This document shows, piece by piece, positions 32,076-41,106 of a stretch of DNA of 48,674 nucleotides. Under the pieces are notes generated by a model that was not told the origin of the DNA, searched no databases, and saw only the letters and a list, made by a program, of their open reading frames with translations. Numbering within the stretch: position 1 is the stretch's first letter; every line of letters begins with the position of its first letter. The position numbers were made by a program, and so were the translations under genes. This DNA comes from an uncultured Lachnospiraceae bacterium. GTDB taxonomy: Bacteria; Bacillota; Clostridia; Lachnospirales; Lachnospiraceae. The stretch spans positions 1 to 48,674 of the forward strand of contig CAMBKU010000013.1 of NCBI GenBank assembly GCA_945868305.1, given 5' to 3'.

Positions 32076-33426
32076 ATTTATCTGTTTTCTTTCGTATATC
32101 GCTGAAAAAATAATACAGCAAGAAGCCTGCCGAAGTCACAAGCCACGTCAACGGATATGACCAGCAAACCATTTCCACGCTCTTATGCGACGGCACCACC
32201 AAAAACAGCCAAAGCACACGCAGTCCACAGACACCGATGATAGACATAAATGTCGGTACAACAACCTTTCCACAGCCACGGGAAACACCACTTAAAATTT
32301 CGATACAGATATAGGTGATATACGCCGGAGAAATAATATGGATCATCCGAATCCCTACTTCCACCACCGCTGCATCACTGGTAAATATACGAAGAAGGGG
32401 AGATGCCAGCCCCACCACAAATGCTGACATGGCAATCGTAATCGCCGTTGCCATTCCCATACAAATGCGCACGCTCTTTTTAATCCGTTCCTTTTTCCCA
32501 GCACCAAAATTCTGCCCTGCAAAAGTGGTAATTGCCACGCCAAGCGCATTCATAAGCATCCAGTAGATTCCATCGATTTTAGCATAAGCCGCCCACGCCG
32601 CCACCGTATCCGTCCCAAAAGAATTGATGGCAGACTGAATTAGGATATTGGAAAATGCGTAGGTCATAGACTGGATTCCGCCGGGCAGCCCTATTCTAAT
32701 CATCGGCTGCAGATACTGCTTGTGAAACAGAATATTTTTCCGATGAAGAGAATACTCCCCCAGTCTGCGATTTAAAACGTATAGCACCAATGCTGCACTG
32801 ACATATTGAGAAAGCATGGTAGCCATTGCAACTCCTGCAACTCCCATCTTTCCACCGACCACAAAAACAAAGTCAAGAACAATATTCACCACGCATGCCG
32901 TAATCAAAAAATACAGCGGACGCCTGGAGTCCCCCATTGCCCGCAGTATCCCGGAACCCATATTATAAATCAGCGCCGGAACCAGTCCCAGTGCATAAAT
33001 TTGCATATATAAAACAGAATCCTTTAATGTTTCCGCTGGTGTATCCATTAAAATCAGAACCTGTTCCGCAAACAATGCACATAAGCACATCAAAATCAGG
33101 CCGCCAGCCATAGACAATGCAATTGCCGTCCCAATAGAATCGGACACACCTTTTTTATTTTTTGCCCCATAATGCTGGGATATAATAACAGTAGCTCCCG
33201 TAGAGATTCCCACAAAAAATCCCACAATCAGATTAATCAAAGAAGCGGTGGAGCCGCCTACTGCAGAAAGCGCTTCCTTTCCTACAAAACGTCCCACAAT
33301 AACCGCATCCACCGTGTTATATAATTGTTGAAAAAAAGTCCCCAGTAAAATCGGGAAAAAGAAAATCAAAAGCTGTTTCCAGATTACTCCTTCCGTAATC
33401 TGATTTATCTCGTTGTCTTTTTTCAT
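32068..33426 (-). CDS. MATE-family multidrug efflux transporter
   Basis: This is a 12-segment membrane transporter of the multi-antimicrobial extrusion family, expelling organic cations in exchange for Na+ or H+. The N-terminal motif FFFPILLGTFFQQLYNTVDAVIVG and LVGKEALSAVGGSTA are typical of DinF/NorM-like members. The total length is about 452 residues. The start is either ATG at 33426 or GTG at 33435; the GGGTGG ribosome-like site favours the ATG. It has its own promoter (TTGCGG-17-TATAAT, 33504 to 33476). The end overlaps the iscR-like promoter, with no terminator between. Substrates are unknown. Confidence 0.9.
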   Translation of the reverse strand: MKKDNEINQITEGVIWKQLLIFFFPILLGTFFQQLYNTVDAVIVGRFVGKEALSAVGGSTASLINLIVGFFVGISTGATVIISQHYGAKNKKGVSDSIGTAIALSMAGGLILMCLCALFAEQVLILMDTPAETLKDSVLYMQIYALGLVPALIYNMGSGILRAMGDSRRPLYFLITACVVNIVLDFVFVVGGKMGVAGVAMATMLSQYVSAALVLYVLNRRLGEYSLHRKNILFHKQYLQPMIRIGLPGGIQSMTYAFSNILIQSAINSFGTDTVAAWAAYAKIDGIYWMLMNALGVAITTFAGQNFGAGKKERIKKSVRICMGMATAITIAMSAFVVGLASPLLRIFTSDAAVVEVGIRMIHIISPAYITYICIEILSGVSRGCGKVVVPTFMSIIGVCGLRVLWLFLVVPSHKSVEMVCWSYPLTWLVTSAGFLLYYFFSDIRKKTDKSY

Positions 33427-33475
33427 TTTATCCACCCAGATTTCTCAATTAAGCAAATCACTGCCGCGAAACTAT

Positions 33476-33504
33476 ATTATATAACCGTTTCTTCATTCCC
33501 GCAA
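33476..33504 (-). promoter_or_regulatory. MATE gene promoter
   Basis: TTGCGG (33499-33504) and a perfect TATAAT (33476-33481) on the minus strand are 17 bases apart, about 50 bases before the start codon. Confidence 0.65.
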
Positions 33505-33550
33505 TACCGGATTTTAGGGCTTTTTTCTTTAAATATATTTATTTGTAAAA

Positions 33551-34564
33551 TTACTCTAACAGGAAAGATACAATCTCATCGTAGGTATAATCGACATCTC
33601 CGTTAATCGCTTCTGTCTCATCATACCAATACTCAAGATTTTCCATATATTCTTCGCAGCTTACTTCTTCATCATCCCAATAAAAAGTATAAAACTCCTC
33701 ATCATTTGCCAGATACAAGTCATATGCACTGTAATCATCCGGCTCTGTATAATTCGGATCAGAAAGACTTAACGGAGTACCGTTGCTGTCACATTTTTCT
33801 TCATAGGAACCGCTTCCGAGTTCATAGAAAAGTCCATCCTCAAGCTTATATACGGTATCAAAATAACATCCCATTTTTCCACCATAATTTAATAACAGGC
33901 CTTCATCCTCTATATAGCTGAATAAAGTTCCCCGTAAAGTTTCCGCATACACTTCTCCATCCGAATAATACAAAAGTGTATTGCCCTCTGCCTCTGACAT
34001 ACCATCAATCAAAATCTCCGGAATATAGTCATCATCCAAATACAGAATTTCATAAAGATACTGGGTTTCATCGTCTGCCGCATAAACCGGTGCCCATACA
34101 TTTTCAATGTAATCAATATATGCCATTCCCCAATCCTCATAAGAGACATCATCCACATCCGAGGCATCTGTATCCAAATCATCCATTTCTATATCATCAT
34201 CCTGATCTTTATCAGATGGCTTTACATCATCATAATCATCATAGCTTTCTTCATTGCCAAGGACTGCCGTTACATGACCGCCCTTGCTTCCAGCTGAAAA
34301 ATACACCAGGCAGACAATAATGATTGCTGCAACAACTGCACAACCGCCTACAATCAGGGCAATCAACAGGCCCTTTCCATTCTTATTCCTGTTTGGATTC
34401 TGAGGCTGCACATTTGGATTCTGCTGCGGCATACTTGGATTTTGCGGCTTCATATTCGGATTCTGCTGCGGTACATTTTCCGCTCGCATCTCCACCTTAT
34501 TTCCACAATATTTACAAAACAGCGCTTCGCTCTCTATTTCCTTCCCACATTTCTCACAAATCAT
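33551..34564 (-). CDS. Zinc-ribbon membrane-anchored protein of unknown function
   Basis: I do not recognise a named family. Residues 1-22 form a zinc ribbon with Cys at 3, 6, 17 and 20. Residues 32-60 are a low-complexity Pro/Gln/Asn region with four or five repeats of the type QNPNxxPQ. A hydrophobic segment near 68-92 (LLIALIVGGCAVVAAIIIVCL) is the membrane anchor. The remaining 240 residues lie outside and begin with a very acidic Asp-rich stretch (DDYDDVKPSDKDQDDDIEMDD), then a Tyr/Asp/Glu-rich domain. The ribbon would stay cytoplasmic. Such architecture suggests an envelope sensor, but this is inference. It has its own ATG and no partner. Confidence 0.75.
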   Translation of the reverse strand: MICEKCGKEIESEALFCKYCGNKVEMRAENVPQQNPNMKPQNPSMPQQNPNVQPQNPNRNKNGKGLLIALIVGGCAVVAAIIIVCLVYFSAGSKGGHVTAVLGNEESYDDYDDVKPSDKDQDDDIEMDDLDTDASDVDDVSYEDWGMAYIDYIENVWAPVYAADDETQYLYEILYLDDDYIPEILIDGMSEAEGNTLLYYSDGEVYAETLRGTLFSYIEDEGLLLNYGGKMGCYFDTVYKLEDGLFYELGSGSYEEKCDSNGTPLSLSDPNYTEPDDYSAYDLYLANDEEFYTFYWDDEEVSCEEYMENLEYWYDETEAINGDVDYTYDEIVSFLLE

Positions 34565-34718
34565 ATTTCTCTCTCCTCACTCTACTTCATTTTCATCCCA
34601 TTTTACATCTCTGTGCCATCAGCACATTCATATATAATACCTGGCTTTTTGCAAAAAGGTTTCAAAAACTTCAAACTTTTTTATTTTTTCAAGTTCGAAA
34701 AGAGATATAAATTTGTCC

Positions 34719-36086
34719 TTACATTTTTTTCATATCCTCATACATCTCTGCACTAACATAACATCCTGCTTTCACATATTCTGTTGCATTGATGGCGCAA
34801 TCAAAGGCCTCTATCATACCTTCAATGGGCTGTATAAAGCCATTCCACTCTGTCCCATAGACCATCCGCAGTCGCTTCCAGTCAGTAAACATATATACAG
34901 CCGGTTTATCATATTTCCCTTTCATGGTAGGAAATTGAATACTGGTGTCTTTTTTGAAAACCGCTTTCCCATTTTCGTCGCCTTTCGGGATTTCCCCTTC
35001 ACTCTGCATCGGAACCAAAAATTTTGCCTTTACCATCTCTTTCGACATAAACCGATAATACAGCTTATAAATCAGCTCTGCATCTTCTCCCTTAGGCTCA
35101 CCTAACTGTCCTAACAGCAGCATCCACCGCACCAGATCCGGGTTCGTAACCGGAACCTCGATTGGTCTTACCTCACTGTAATCTGGTGCCGGAACCAGCA
35201 TACCTGCCTCTATCGCAGTCTGCTCCGATAGAACACCCACACCACAGGCTCCATTAAGATAAAACGTACTTCCGAAAAAATTGTAAATGCCGTCCCCAGC
35301 TTCTCCATTTTCAATCTTCTTTATCTCGAATCTATCCTCTGGAAACTGTGCAGACATTATCGTTTTATATGCATCCGTAAAAATCATGATGTCCGGCGGC
35401 GTACACATATATGTTCCGTCCTTCTGGTCGACAGTTCTAGAAAACAGATACGGCTCCCCGGTCTCTTTACTATATACACAATAAATTGCATCCGCTGCCA
35501 ATATTTTTTTACAGAGTGCAGCCCCTAACACGTCTATTTTCCGCCTGTTGTCCTGCTTTGCTTCCTCACTTTCCGTCTTGGCTGTCTTTGAATGAAACCA
35601 GGAAAACAATCGCCAAATCTCTGCACAGTCCGTAATACTCAATTCTTCTATATCTTTTTCTGACAATTCCAAATTCTGTTTCATCACATACGCATCCCCC
35701 AGAGCACTAATATATGCATTATGCACTTCCCCAGCAGACGCATCTCTCGAATAAAGAACCGTTCCTTTTTTTATCTTATGCAGTTTCCCCTTCTCCAAAC
35801 GCAGCCCTACGACACAGTCTGATGCCTCCTTTACCGGCACATTCGGCGAAGTCTCAATCCCCATAATAACCGTCAAAAGAATCTGCTCTTTATCCTCTCC
35901 CGGATTAGACACATATACCGCATCACCCTCGCAAACAGTTCCCTTTACTCGCCCTGTAACCACTACATCATCCGTATTCAGCAACTGAAAGGTATCCAGC
36001 ACACCAAGAACAAAGCTATGTGTTTTCTCCTGCGATTCCTTTGCCTTTTCCTTCTTTTTGTGAAATAACATGTCTTTTAAACTCAT
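34719..36086 (-). CDS. Protein with EF-Tu domain-II-like barrel and SseB-like C-terminal domain
   Basis: Residues 25-112 resemble domain II of translational GTPases: FVLGVLDTFQLLNTDDVVVTGRVKG, the turn GDAVYVSNPG, then CVVGLRLEKGKLHKIKKGTVL, matching in order the EF-Tu pattern VTGRVxxGxVxxGD then GLLLRGI and RGxVL. No G domain (no P-loop or NKxD) is present. About 240 central residues have no recognised family. Residues about 355-455 (FLVPMQSEGEIPK, TSIQFPTMKGKYDKPAVYMFTDW) look like the SseB N-terminal domain seen in type III secretion and unrelated regulatory proteins. Both domain calls are from pattern memory. It may be a scaffold or regulator. A promoter (TTGTTT-17-TATTAA) appears upstream. 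Confidence 0.7.
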   Translation of the reverse strand: MSLKDMLFHKKKEKAKESQEKTHSFVLGVLDTFQLLNTDDVVVTGRVKGTVCEGDAVYVSNPGEDKEQILLTVIMGIETSPNVPVKEASDCVVGLRLEKGKLHKIKKGTVLYSRDASAGEVHNAYISALGDAYVMKQNLELSEKDIEELSITDCAEIWRLFSWFHSKTAKTESEEAKQDNRRKIDVLGAALCKKILAADAIYCVYSKETGEPYLFSRTVDQKDGTYMCTPPDIMIFTDAYKTIMSAQFPEDRFEIKKIENGEAGDGIYNFFGSTFYLNGACGVGVLSEQTAIEAGMLVPAPDYSEVRPIEVPVTNPDLVRWMLLLGQLGEPKGEDAELIYKLYYRFMSKEMVKAKFLVPMQSEGEIPKGDENGKAVFKKDTSIQFPTMKGKYDKPAVYMFTDWKRLRMVYGTEWNGFIQPIEGMIEAFDCAINATEYVKAGCYVSAEMYEDMKKM

Positions 36087-36205
36087 ATTTGATTGTCCTC
36101 CCCTTGAACTTTCTTTTTTCGGTACTGTTTTTTATATTAATACAGTTCATAATCCATGCAAACAAATCTTCCAAATCATAATCCCTGGAATCCTGTTTGC
36201 AACTC

Positions 36206-36241
36206 AAAAAGGTCAGGAGCTTCAATCCCTTCTGACCTTTT
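36206..36241. terminator. Terminator after the acetyltransferase gene
   Basis: AAAAGGTCAG and CTGACCTTTT form a ten-base-pair stem around GAGCTTCAATCCCTT. On the minus strand a TTTTTG run follows; it ends 25 bases past the AAC stop. Confidence 0.8.
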
Positions 36242-36265
36242 CGTTCCTGTCCCTTTATTGACTTA

Positions 36266-37057
36266 TCATCTATTTCTGTTTTCTTCTATCCATTTTACTG
36301 CAAAATCAACCAGTTCCCTCTGTTTCATAAAAGTAAGAAGGCCATTTCCCAGAGGCACTTTCTTTACTTCATTGCAACTTTCGAATGCCTGACCGATTTC
36401 TTCAAAATCTTCTCCATCCACATAAAGTGTTTCATACGTTTTCCATACCCTTTTCCCATCCTGCATGACTGCACTGCTTTCTTTCACCATATGCTTCCCC
36501 GGATATTCCGCGCGCACATCTGCTAAATGCAGCGAAGTATTCTTGTCATAACCCACTCCGATTAATAACACATAACCATCCATTTCATACAATTTCCCAA
36601 TTGGGGAATTTTCTCCGAAAATGTTAGACAGGTCATGATTTTTTGTCAGATATTCCGCATTTTTCCCATGTGCGGCTACCGAACGTGCCGGATGATCACT
36701 TCGCAGTGTTCCCGGCCATTTGCGGAACATTTCTGACACTGCCCCCATTGTATTTGTAGGTGTAATATCTTTATCATATGCGGGCCAATTATCCCGGATA
36801 ATCTGCCACCATTCCTGCGGTTCTTCCCAGTGTACGCCGGTCTCCGGATCCAGATTCTTCCACGACTGTGTAGGCATCATAATCGTTCCATCCTCTCCCA
36901 CACATTCCAACAATGCTTCAATTACCATCTGTGCGCCTCCGCAGACAAATCCAAGACTGCTGAGCGAAGTATGTACCATAATGTTTTGTCCCTGCTGTAC
37001 TCCGGCTTTTTTCAATGCGTCTATAATATCCTGCTTTAAAACAATCTTTCGCTCCAT
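36266..37057 (-). CDS. Aminoglycoside N(3)-acetyltransferase family protein
   Basis: The AAC(3)/YokD-like family transfers acetyl from acetyl-CoA to an amine. Visible motifs are HTSLSSLGFVCGG near 27-39, GEDGTIMMPTQS, the SDHPARSVAAHGKN active region with its conserved His, and VLLIGVGYDKNTSLHLAD. The start chosen is ATG at 37057 with GGAGG eight bases upstream, giving 263 residues. Many chromosomal members do not confer resistance and act on unknown amines, so drug resistance should not be assumed. It has its own promoter and terminator, so it is monocistronic, set apart from the hem operon. Confidence 0.85.
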   Translation of the reverse strand: MERKIVLKQDIIDALKKAGVQQGQNIMVHTSLSSLGFVCGGAQMVIEALLECVGEDGTIMMPTQSWKNLDPETGVHWEEPQEWWQIIRDNWPAYDKDITPTNTMGAVSEMFRKWPGTLRSDHPARSVAAHGKNAEYLTKNHDLSNIFGENSPIGKLYEMDGYVLLIGVGYDKNTSLHLADVRAEYPGKHMVKESSAVMQDGKRVWKTYETLYVDGEDFEEIGQAFESCNEVKKVPLGNGLLTFMKQRELVDFAVKWIEENRNR

Positions 37058-37091
37058 GATCTGTACCTCCAAATATCTTTGTCATAATATT

Positions 37092-37120
37092 ATTATAAAT
37101 ATGAGTCATGGATGCGGCAA
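37092..37120 (-). promoter_or_regulatory. Promoter of the AAC(3)-family gene
   Basis: TTGCCG (37115-37120) and TATAAT (37092-37097) on the minus strand are 17 bases apart. It shows transcription independent of the hem operon. Confidence 0.65.
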
Positions 37121-37176
37121 TGGTTAAGCGCGTAACCTCTCACAAAAAAAGTGGTGGAAATTTGTATAAAATTACC

Positions 37177-37196
37177 AGAACAGACTTCTCTGCTCT
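37177..37196 (-). terminator. Weak candidate terminator after hemL
   Basis: On the minus strand AGAGCAGA and TCTGTTCT pair around a GAAG loop with one G-U pair, followed by GGTAATTTTA. It begins 20 bases past hemL. The T run is poor. Confidence 0.35.
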
Positions 37197-37216
37197 AATA
37201 TCGCTTTATGTTTTCC

Positions 37217-38509
37217 CTATCCTTGCCTGCAAAAAGCTTCTACATCATGCAGGGTCTTATCCACGTCTTCCTTTGTATGCGCAGCCGATAAGAAAATCGC
37301 CTCAAACTGGCTTGGTCCGAAATAATTGCCCTGGGAAAGCATATACCTGAAATATCTGGCAAACTGTTCTGTATCGGAAGTCTTTGCAGAAGCATAATCC
37401 AAAACCTTCTGCTCTGTAAAATAGATACAGGAAAGAGAACCTTCCCCCACTACCTGATAAGGCAACCCGTGTTTTTGGAAGATTTCCTTTACACCAGTTC
37501 TAAAACGCTCTCCAAGGAGCTCCAAATTGGTGTAAATCTCCGGATGCTCCCGCAAAATAGTAAGCTGGGTAATCCCGGCACGCATCGCTACTGGATTTCC
37601 GCTCAGAGTTCCTGCCTGATAAACCGGACCGAGAGGTGCCACCACAGACATAACATCCTTTCTGCCGCCGTAAGCTCCCACCGGCATTCCTCCACCAATA
37701 ATTTTTCCATAGGTCAAAAGATCCGGCTTTACTTTGAAATATTCACTAGCCCCCGCCACGCCCAGACGAAAACCAGTAATAACTTCATCAAAAATCAGTA
37801 AAGCATTGTTTTTATCACAAATAGTCCGAAGCCCTTCCAAAAAGCCCTTCTCCGGCAATACGATTCCCATATTTGCCGCAACAGGCTCTACAATCACACA
37901 GGCAATCTCATCCGGATTTCCGGCAAATAAAGCCTCCACACTGGAAAGATCATTATAAGTTGCAGTTAACGTATCCTGTACGCAGCCTTCCGGCACACCG
38001 CCGCTGTCCGGAACACCTGCTGTCATAACGCCGGAACCCGCTTTTACAAGCAAGGCGTCCGCATGTCCATGATAACAACCTTCAAATTTTATAATCTTAT
38101 TCTTTCCGGTAAAACCTCTTGCCGTACGGATGGCACTCATTACTGCCTCGGTTCCTGAATTTACCATTCGAACCATTTCCAACGCCGGTACAATGTCACA
38201 CATAAGCTCCGCCATCTCCACTTCAATTTCCGTGGCGGCTCCAAAGCTTACCCCTTTCTCCATCTGTTTTTGAATGGCCTCGATTACCCGATCATCATTG
38301 TGTCCTAAAATCATAGGTCCCCAGGAGCCAATGTAATCAATGTAGGAATTGCCATCCTCATCATATAAATACTGTCCTTTGGCGGACTTTATAAACACCG
38401 GTTTCCCACCTACCGGGCCAAAAGCACGCACCGGACTGTTGACTCCTCCCGGAATCACCTTCTGCGCACGTTCAAATATCGCAGCCGATTTTTCTGTCTG
38501 TAAACTCAT
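37217..38509 (-). CDS. hemL: Glutamate-1-semialdehyde 2,1-aminomutase
   Basis: HemL converts glutamate-1-semialdehyde to 5-aminolevulinate in the C5 pathway. The PLP Lys lies in LLTYGKIIGGGMPVGAYGG near 263-281, and the conserved VIPGGVNSPVRAF is at the N-terminus. The tail keeps the FEAIFLSAAHT motif. Start is ATG at 38509 with GGAGGAACC upstream, preferred to an ATG four codons earlier that overlaps this site; 430 residues. It is the last of five genes in the hem operon, 41 bases after hemB, and shares the pathway with HemA upstream. Confidence 0.96.
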   Translation of the reverse strand: MSLQTEKSAAIFERAQKVIPGGVNSPVRAFGPVGGKPVFIKSAKGQYLYDEDGNSYIDYIGSWGPMILGHNDDRVIEAIQKQMEKGVSFGAATEIEVEMAELMCDIVPALEMVRMVNSGTEAVMSAIRTARGFTGKNKIIKFEGCYHGHADALLVKAGSGVMTAGVPDSGGVPEGCVQDTLTATYNDLSSVEALFAGNPDEIACVIVEPVAANMGIVLPEKGFLEGLRTICDKNNALLIFDEVITGFRLGVAGASEYFKVKPDLLTYGKIIGGGMPVGAYGGRKDVMSVVAPLGPVYQAGTLSGNPVAMRAGITQLTILREHPEIYTNLELLGERFRTGVKEIFQKHGLPYQVVGEGSLSCIYFTEQKVLDYASAKTSDTEQFARYFRYMLSQGNYFGPSQFEAIFLSAAHTKEDVDKTLHDVEAFCRQG

Positions 38510-38550
38510 AGGTTCCTCCATTCTGCATTTATGTCTGCCATTATCTTTGA

Positions 38551-39534
38551 TTATCCGATTCTTCCTTCCTTGATATAACCTGCCAGTTCCTTCGCATAGT
38601 AGGTAATCAAAATATCCGCACCCGCACGGTACATTGCCACAGAGGATTCACAAACGATTCCTGCCTCATCAATATAACCTGCCGCAGCAGCCGCCTTAAT
38701 CATGGAATATTCTCCACTCACACTGTATACAGCGATTGGCTTGTCGCAGAAATCTGCCACTTCACGCAGCACATCCAGATAAGCGATTCCAGGCTTTACC
38801 ATAATAATATCTGCGCCTTCTGCAATATCTAATCTTACTTCTTTTAATGCTTCTTTTCGATTATGAAAATCCATCTGATAGCTTTTTCTGTCTCCAAATG
38901 CCGGTGCAGAATCTGCCGCATCACGGAAAGGGCCATAATAGGAAGATGCATATTTTACCGCATAAGACATAATTGGCACGTCTTCAAAGTTATTTTCATC
39001 TAAAATCTCACGGATTGCTTTGATACGTCCGTCCATCATATCCGAAGGCGCCACCATATCCGCACCTGCCTGTACATGGGAAAGCGCTGTCTTTGCAAGC
39101 ACCTCCAACGTCTTATCATTATGTACGTATTCGCCATCTAAAATACCACAATGTCCGTGAGAGGTATACTCACACATGCAGACATCCGTAATAATATAAA
39201 TATCCGGATAATTTTTCTTAATATACCGTACAGCCTTCTGGACAATCCCCTCCGGATTCCATGCTTCACTGCCACAATCATCCTTGTGTTTTGGTATTCC
39301 AAATAGAAGAACACTTTTCACACCAGCTTTTTTCAGTGCATCCAATTCCTCCGAAATACGGTCAATACTGTAACGGTATTGTCCCGGCATAGAAGGAATT
39401 TCTTCCTTTATATTCTCACCTTCCACTACAAACATCGGAAACACTAAGGAATCCGCAGAAACACGGGTCTCACGAACCATTCCGCGGATTACCGGATTTT
39501 TACGCAATCGTCTTGGTCTCTCTACTAATTCCAT
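38551..39534 (-). CDS. hemB: Porphobilinogen synthase
   Basis: HemB condenses two 5-aminolevulinate molecules. The zinc ligands are in TDVCMCEYTSHGHCGIL near 116-132, so this is the zinc-type enzyme. The Schiff-base Lys is in SYAVKYASSYYGPFRDAA near 190-200 and the second Lys in DIIMVKPGIAYLD near 245-257. Length 327 is normal. The ATG overlaps the cobA/hemD end by ten bases. Its product feeds HemC. Confidence 0.97.
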   Translation of the reverse strand: MELVERPRRLRKNPVIRGMVRETRVSADSLVFPMFVVEGENIKEEIPSMPGQYRYSIDRISEELDALKKAGVKSVLLFGIPKHKDDCGSEAWNPEGIVQKAVRYIKKNYPDIYIITDVCMCEYTSHGHCGILDGEYVHNDKTLEVLAKTALSHVQAGADMVAPSDMMDGRIKAIREILDENNFEDVPIMSYAVKYASSYYGPFRDAADSAPAFGDRKSYQMDFHNRKEALKEVRLDIAEGADIIMVKPGIAYLDVLREVADFCDKPIAVYSVSGEYSMIKAAAAAGYIDEAGIVCESSVAMYRAGADILITYYAKELAGYIKEGRIG

Positions 39535-41093
39535 CCCAAATTCCTCCCTGCTTTTTCACATAATAATTCGATCATGCTGGCAATGGACGGCTCTTTGGCT
39601 ATTTCAATTTTCATGCCATATTTCTCTGCTTCCTTTGCCGTCTGCTCTCCAATACATACCGCACATACCTTTGTAAAATCAAAATTCTTTAAGGTTTCTG
39701 CAAAACCTTTTACCGTAGACGCACTGGTAAAGGTTACATAGTCAATATCCTCCTGCGCAAATGCGGTCTCAAGTTTTTCTGTAAGCATTGGATTGCTCTT
39801 ATAAACAGTCTCATAAATTGCCACATCTTTATAGCTTAGCTTAGCCTTTTTTAATTCTTCTGTCAACTCAGGTGAGCCCTGCATGGCACGGAATAAATAA
39901 ACCGTTGTATCTGACGTCAATTTTTCTGCCAATAATTTTCCCAATTCCCTCGCATAATAGCGCTCTGGCACATAATCAGCAAAGATATTGTATTTTTCCA
40001 GTTCTTTCTTTGTTCCTGTCCCAATTGCTGCAAACGAAAGACCGGGGGTCGCAAGAATTTTTCGCATATCAACTTTTAATTCCCGCAGTTGTGCAAAAAA
40101 ATGGCTGACTCCCTGGGGACTGGTAAATGCCGCACATACCGCTCCCTTTTCTTCCAAAAACGCTGCAATCTCTTTCTCAAAAGTTCCCTTAAGGTCTTCC
40201 CTCTCGCCAGCTAAAACCGGAACCGTATCAATGGACGGAAGTTCTATCACCTGTGCTCCGAGTTTTCTTAATTTTTCTGCAAATTCGGAGGCACGTACCT
40301 TTGGTCTTGTGAGCAAAATCTGTTTCCCAAATAAAGGCTTTTTCTCTATCCAGCTAAAATCCCGTTCTAAGGAGCAGACCTTTCCAACCACAATCACCGC
40401 AGGACTTTTTATTTCCTGCTTATCCGCCTCTGCTTTTAAGGTGGAAACAGTTGCCACCGCACGCCGCTGTCGGCAGGTAGTTCCTTTTTCCAATATTGCT
40501 GCCGGAGTATCCGGGTCCATGCCTGCTTCCATCAAACGGTTACAGATAGTCTCTAAGGCTGCTACACCCATTAAAAAGACTAACGTGGCTTCCATATCTG
40601 CCAATGCCTTAAAGTTAATATCCAGTTTTCCGTTTTTTTTCTTATGTCCGGTGACCACATGAAAGGAAGATGTGTAGTCTCTATGCGTAACCGGAATTCC
40701 ATTGTACGCCGCAACTGCAATAGACGAGGTAATCCCCGGTACAATCTCAAAGGGAACCCCTTCCTTCGCAAGCAGCTCCAGTTCCTCGCCACCTCTGCCA
40801 AATACAAAAGGATCTCCTCCCTTTAACCGGACAACATTCTTTCCTTCTTTCGCTTTCTCTAACAGAATTTCATTGATTTCCTCCTGGGGAACCAAATGGC
40901 AGTTGGAGCGCTTTCCAACGTTGATCCATTCTGCTTCCTTCGGACATAATGCTAACAATTCGAGACTAAGCAGGGCATCATATACCAATACCTCAGCTTC
41001 TTTTATTGCCTGCATTCCCTTTTGCGTAAGCAATCCCACATCTCCGGGACCTGCTCCCACAAGTGTCACCTTTCCCGTTGTCTGCTCTTTCAC
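39525..41093 (-). CDS. cobA-hemD: Uroporphyrinogen-III C-methyltransferase / uroporphyrinogen-III synthase fusion
   Basis: This 522-residue fusion joins two steps. Residues 1-245 are SUMT with GAGPGDVGLLT near 13-23, GGDPFVFGRGGEE near 91-103 and VTGHKKK. Residues 250-522 are HemD-like (KQILLTRPKVRASEFAEKLRKLGA and TFTSASTVKGFAE). The N-terminal domain makes precorrin-2 from uroporphyrinogen III using two SAM, diverting flux to siroheme and corrinoids. Start is probably GTG at 41093 with AAAGGATG upstream. No hemE, hemN or hemH is found, so heme itself is not the evident product. Confidence 0.94.
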   Translation of the reverse strand: MKEQTTGKVTLVGAGPGDVGLLTQKGMQAIKEAEVLVYDALLSLELLALCPKEAEWINVGKRSNCHLVPQEEINEILLEKAKEGKNVVRLKGGDPFVFGRGGEELELLAKEGVPFEIVPGITSSIAVAAYNGIPVTHRDYTSSFHVVTGHKKKNGKLDINFKALADMEATLVFLMGVAALETICNRLMEAGMDPDTPAAILEKGTTCRQRRAVATVSTLKAEADKQEIKSPAVIVVGKVCSLERDFSWIEKKPLFGKQILLTRPKVRASEFAEKLRKLGAQVIELPSIDTVPVLAGEREDLKGTFEKEIAAFLEEKGAVCAAFTSPQGVSHFFAQLRELKVDMRKILATPGLSFAAIGTGTKKELEKYNIFADYVPERYYARELGKLLAEKLTSDTTVYLFRAMQGSPELTEELKKAKLSYKDVAIYETVYKSNPMLTEKLETAFAQEDIDYVTFTSASTVKGFAETLKNFDFTKVCAVCIGEQTAKEAEKYGMKIEIAKEPSIASMIELLCEKAGRNLGWN

Positions 41094-41106
41094 ATCGTCA
41101 CATCCT

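Noticed and set aside
33551-34564. Repeats at 34390-34470 as a CRISPR array
   Set aside because: They are coding QNPN repeats of a low-complexity protein segment with no unique spacers.
36266-37057. Acquired antibiotic-resistance island
   Set aside because: No integrase, insertion sequence or base-composition change is seen around the AAC(3)-family gene.
39988-40662. 224-codon open frame opposite cobA/hemD
   Set aside because: It is antisense to a well-conserved gene and rich in Ser/Phe, with no recognisable motif or ribosome site.
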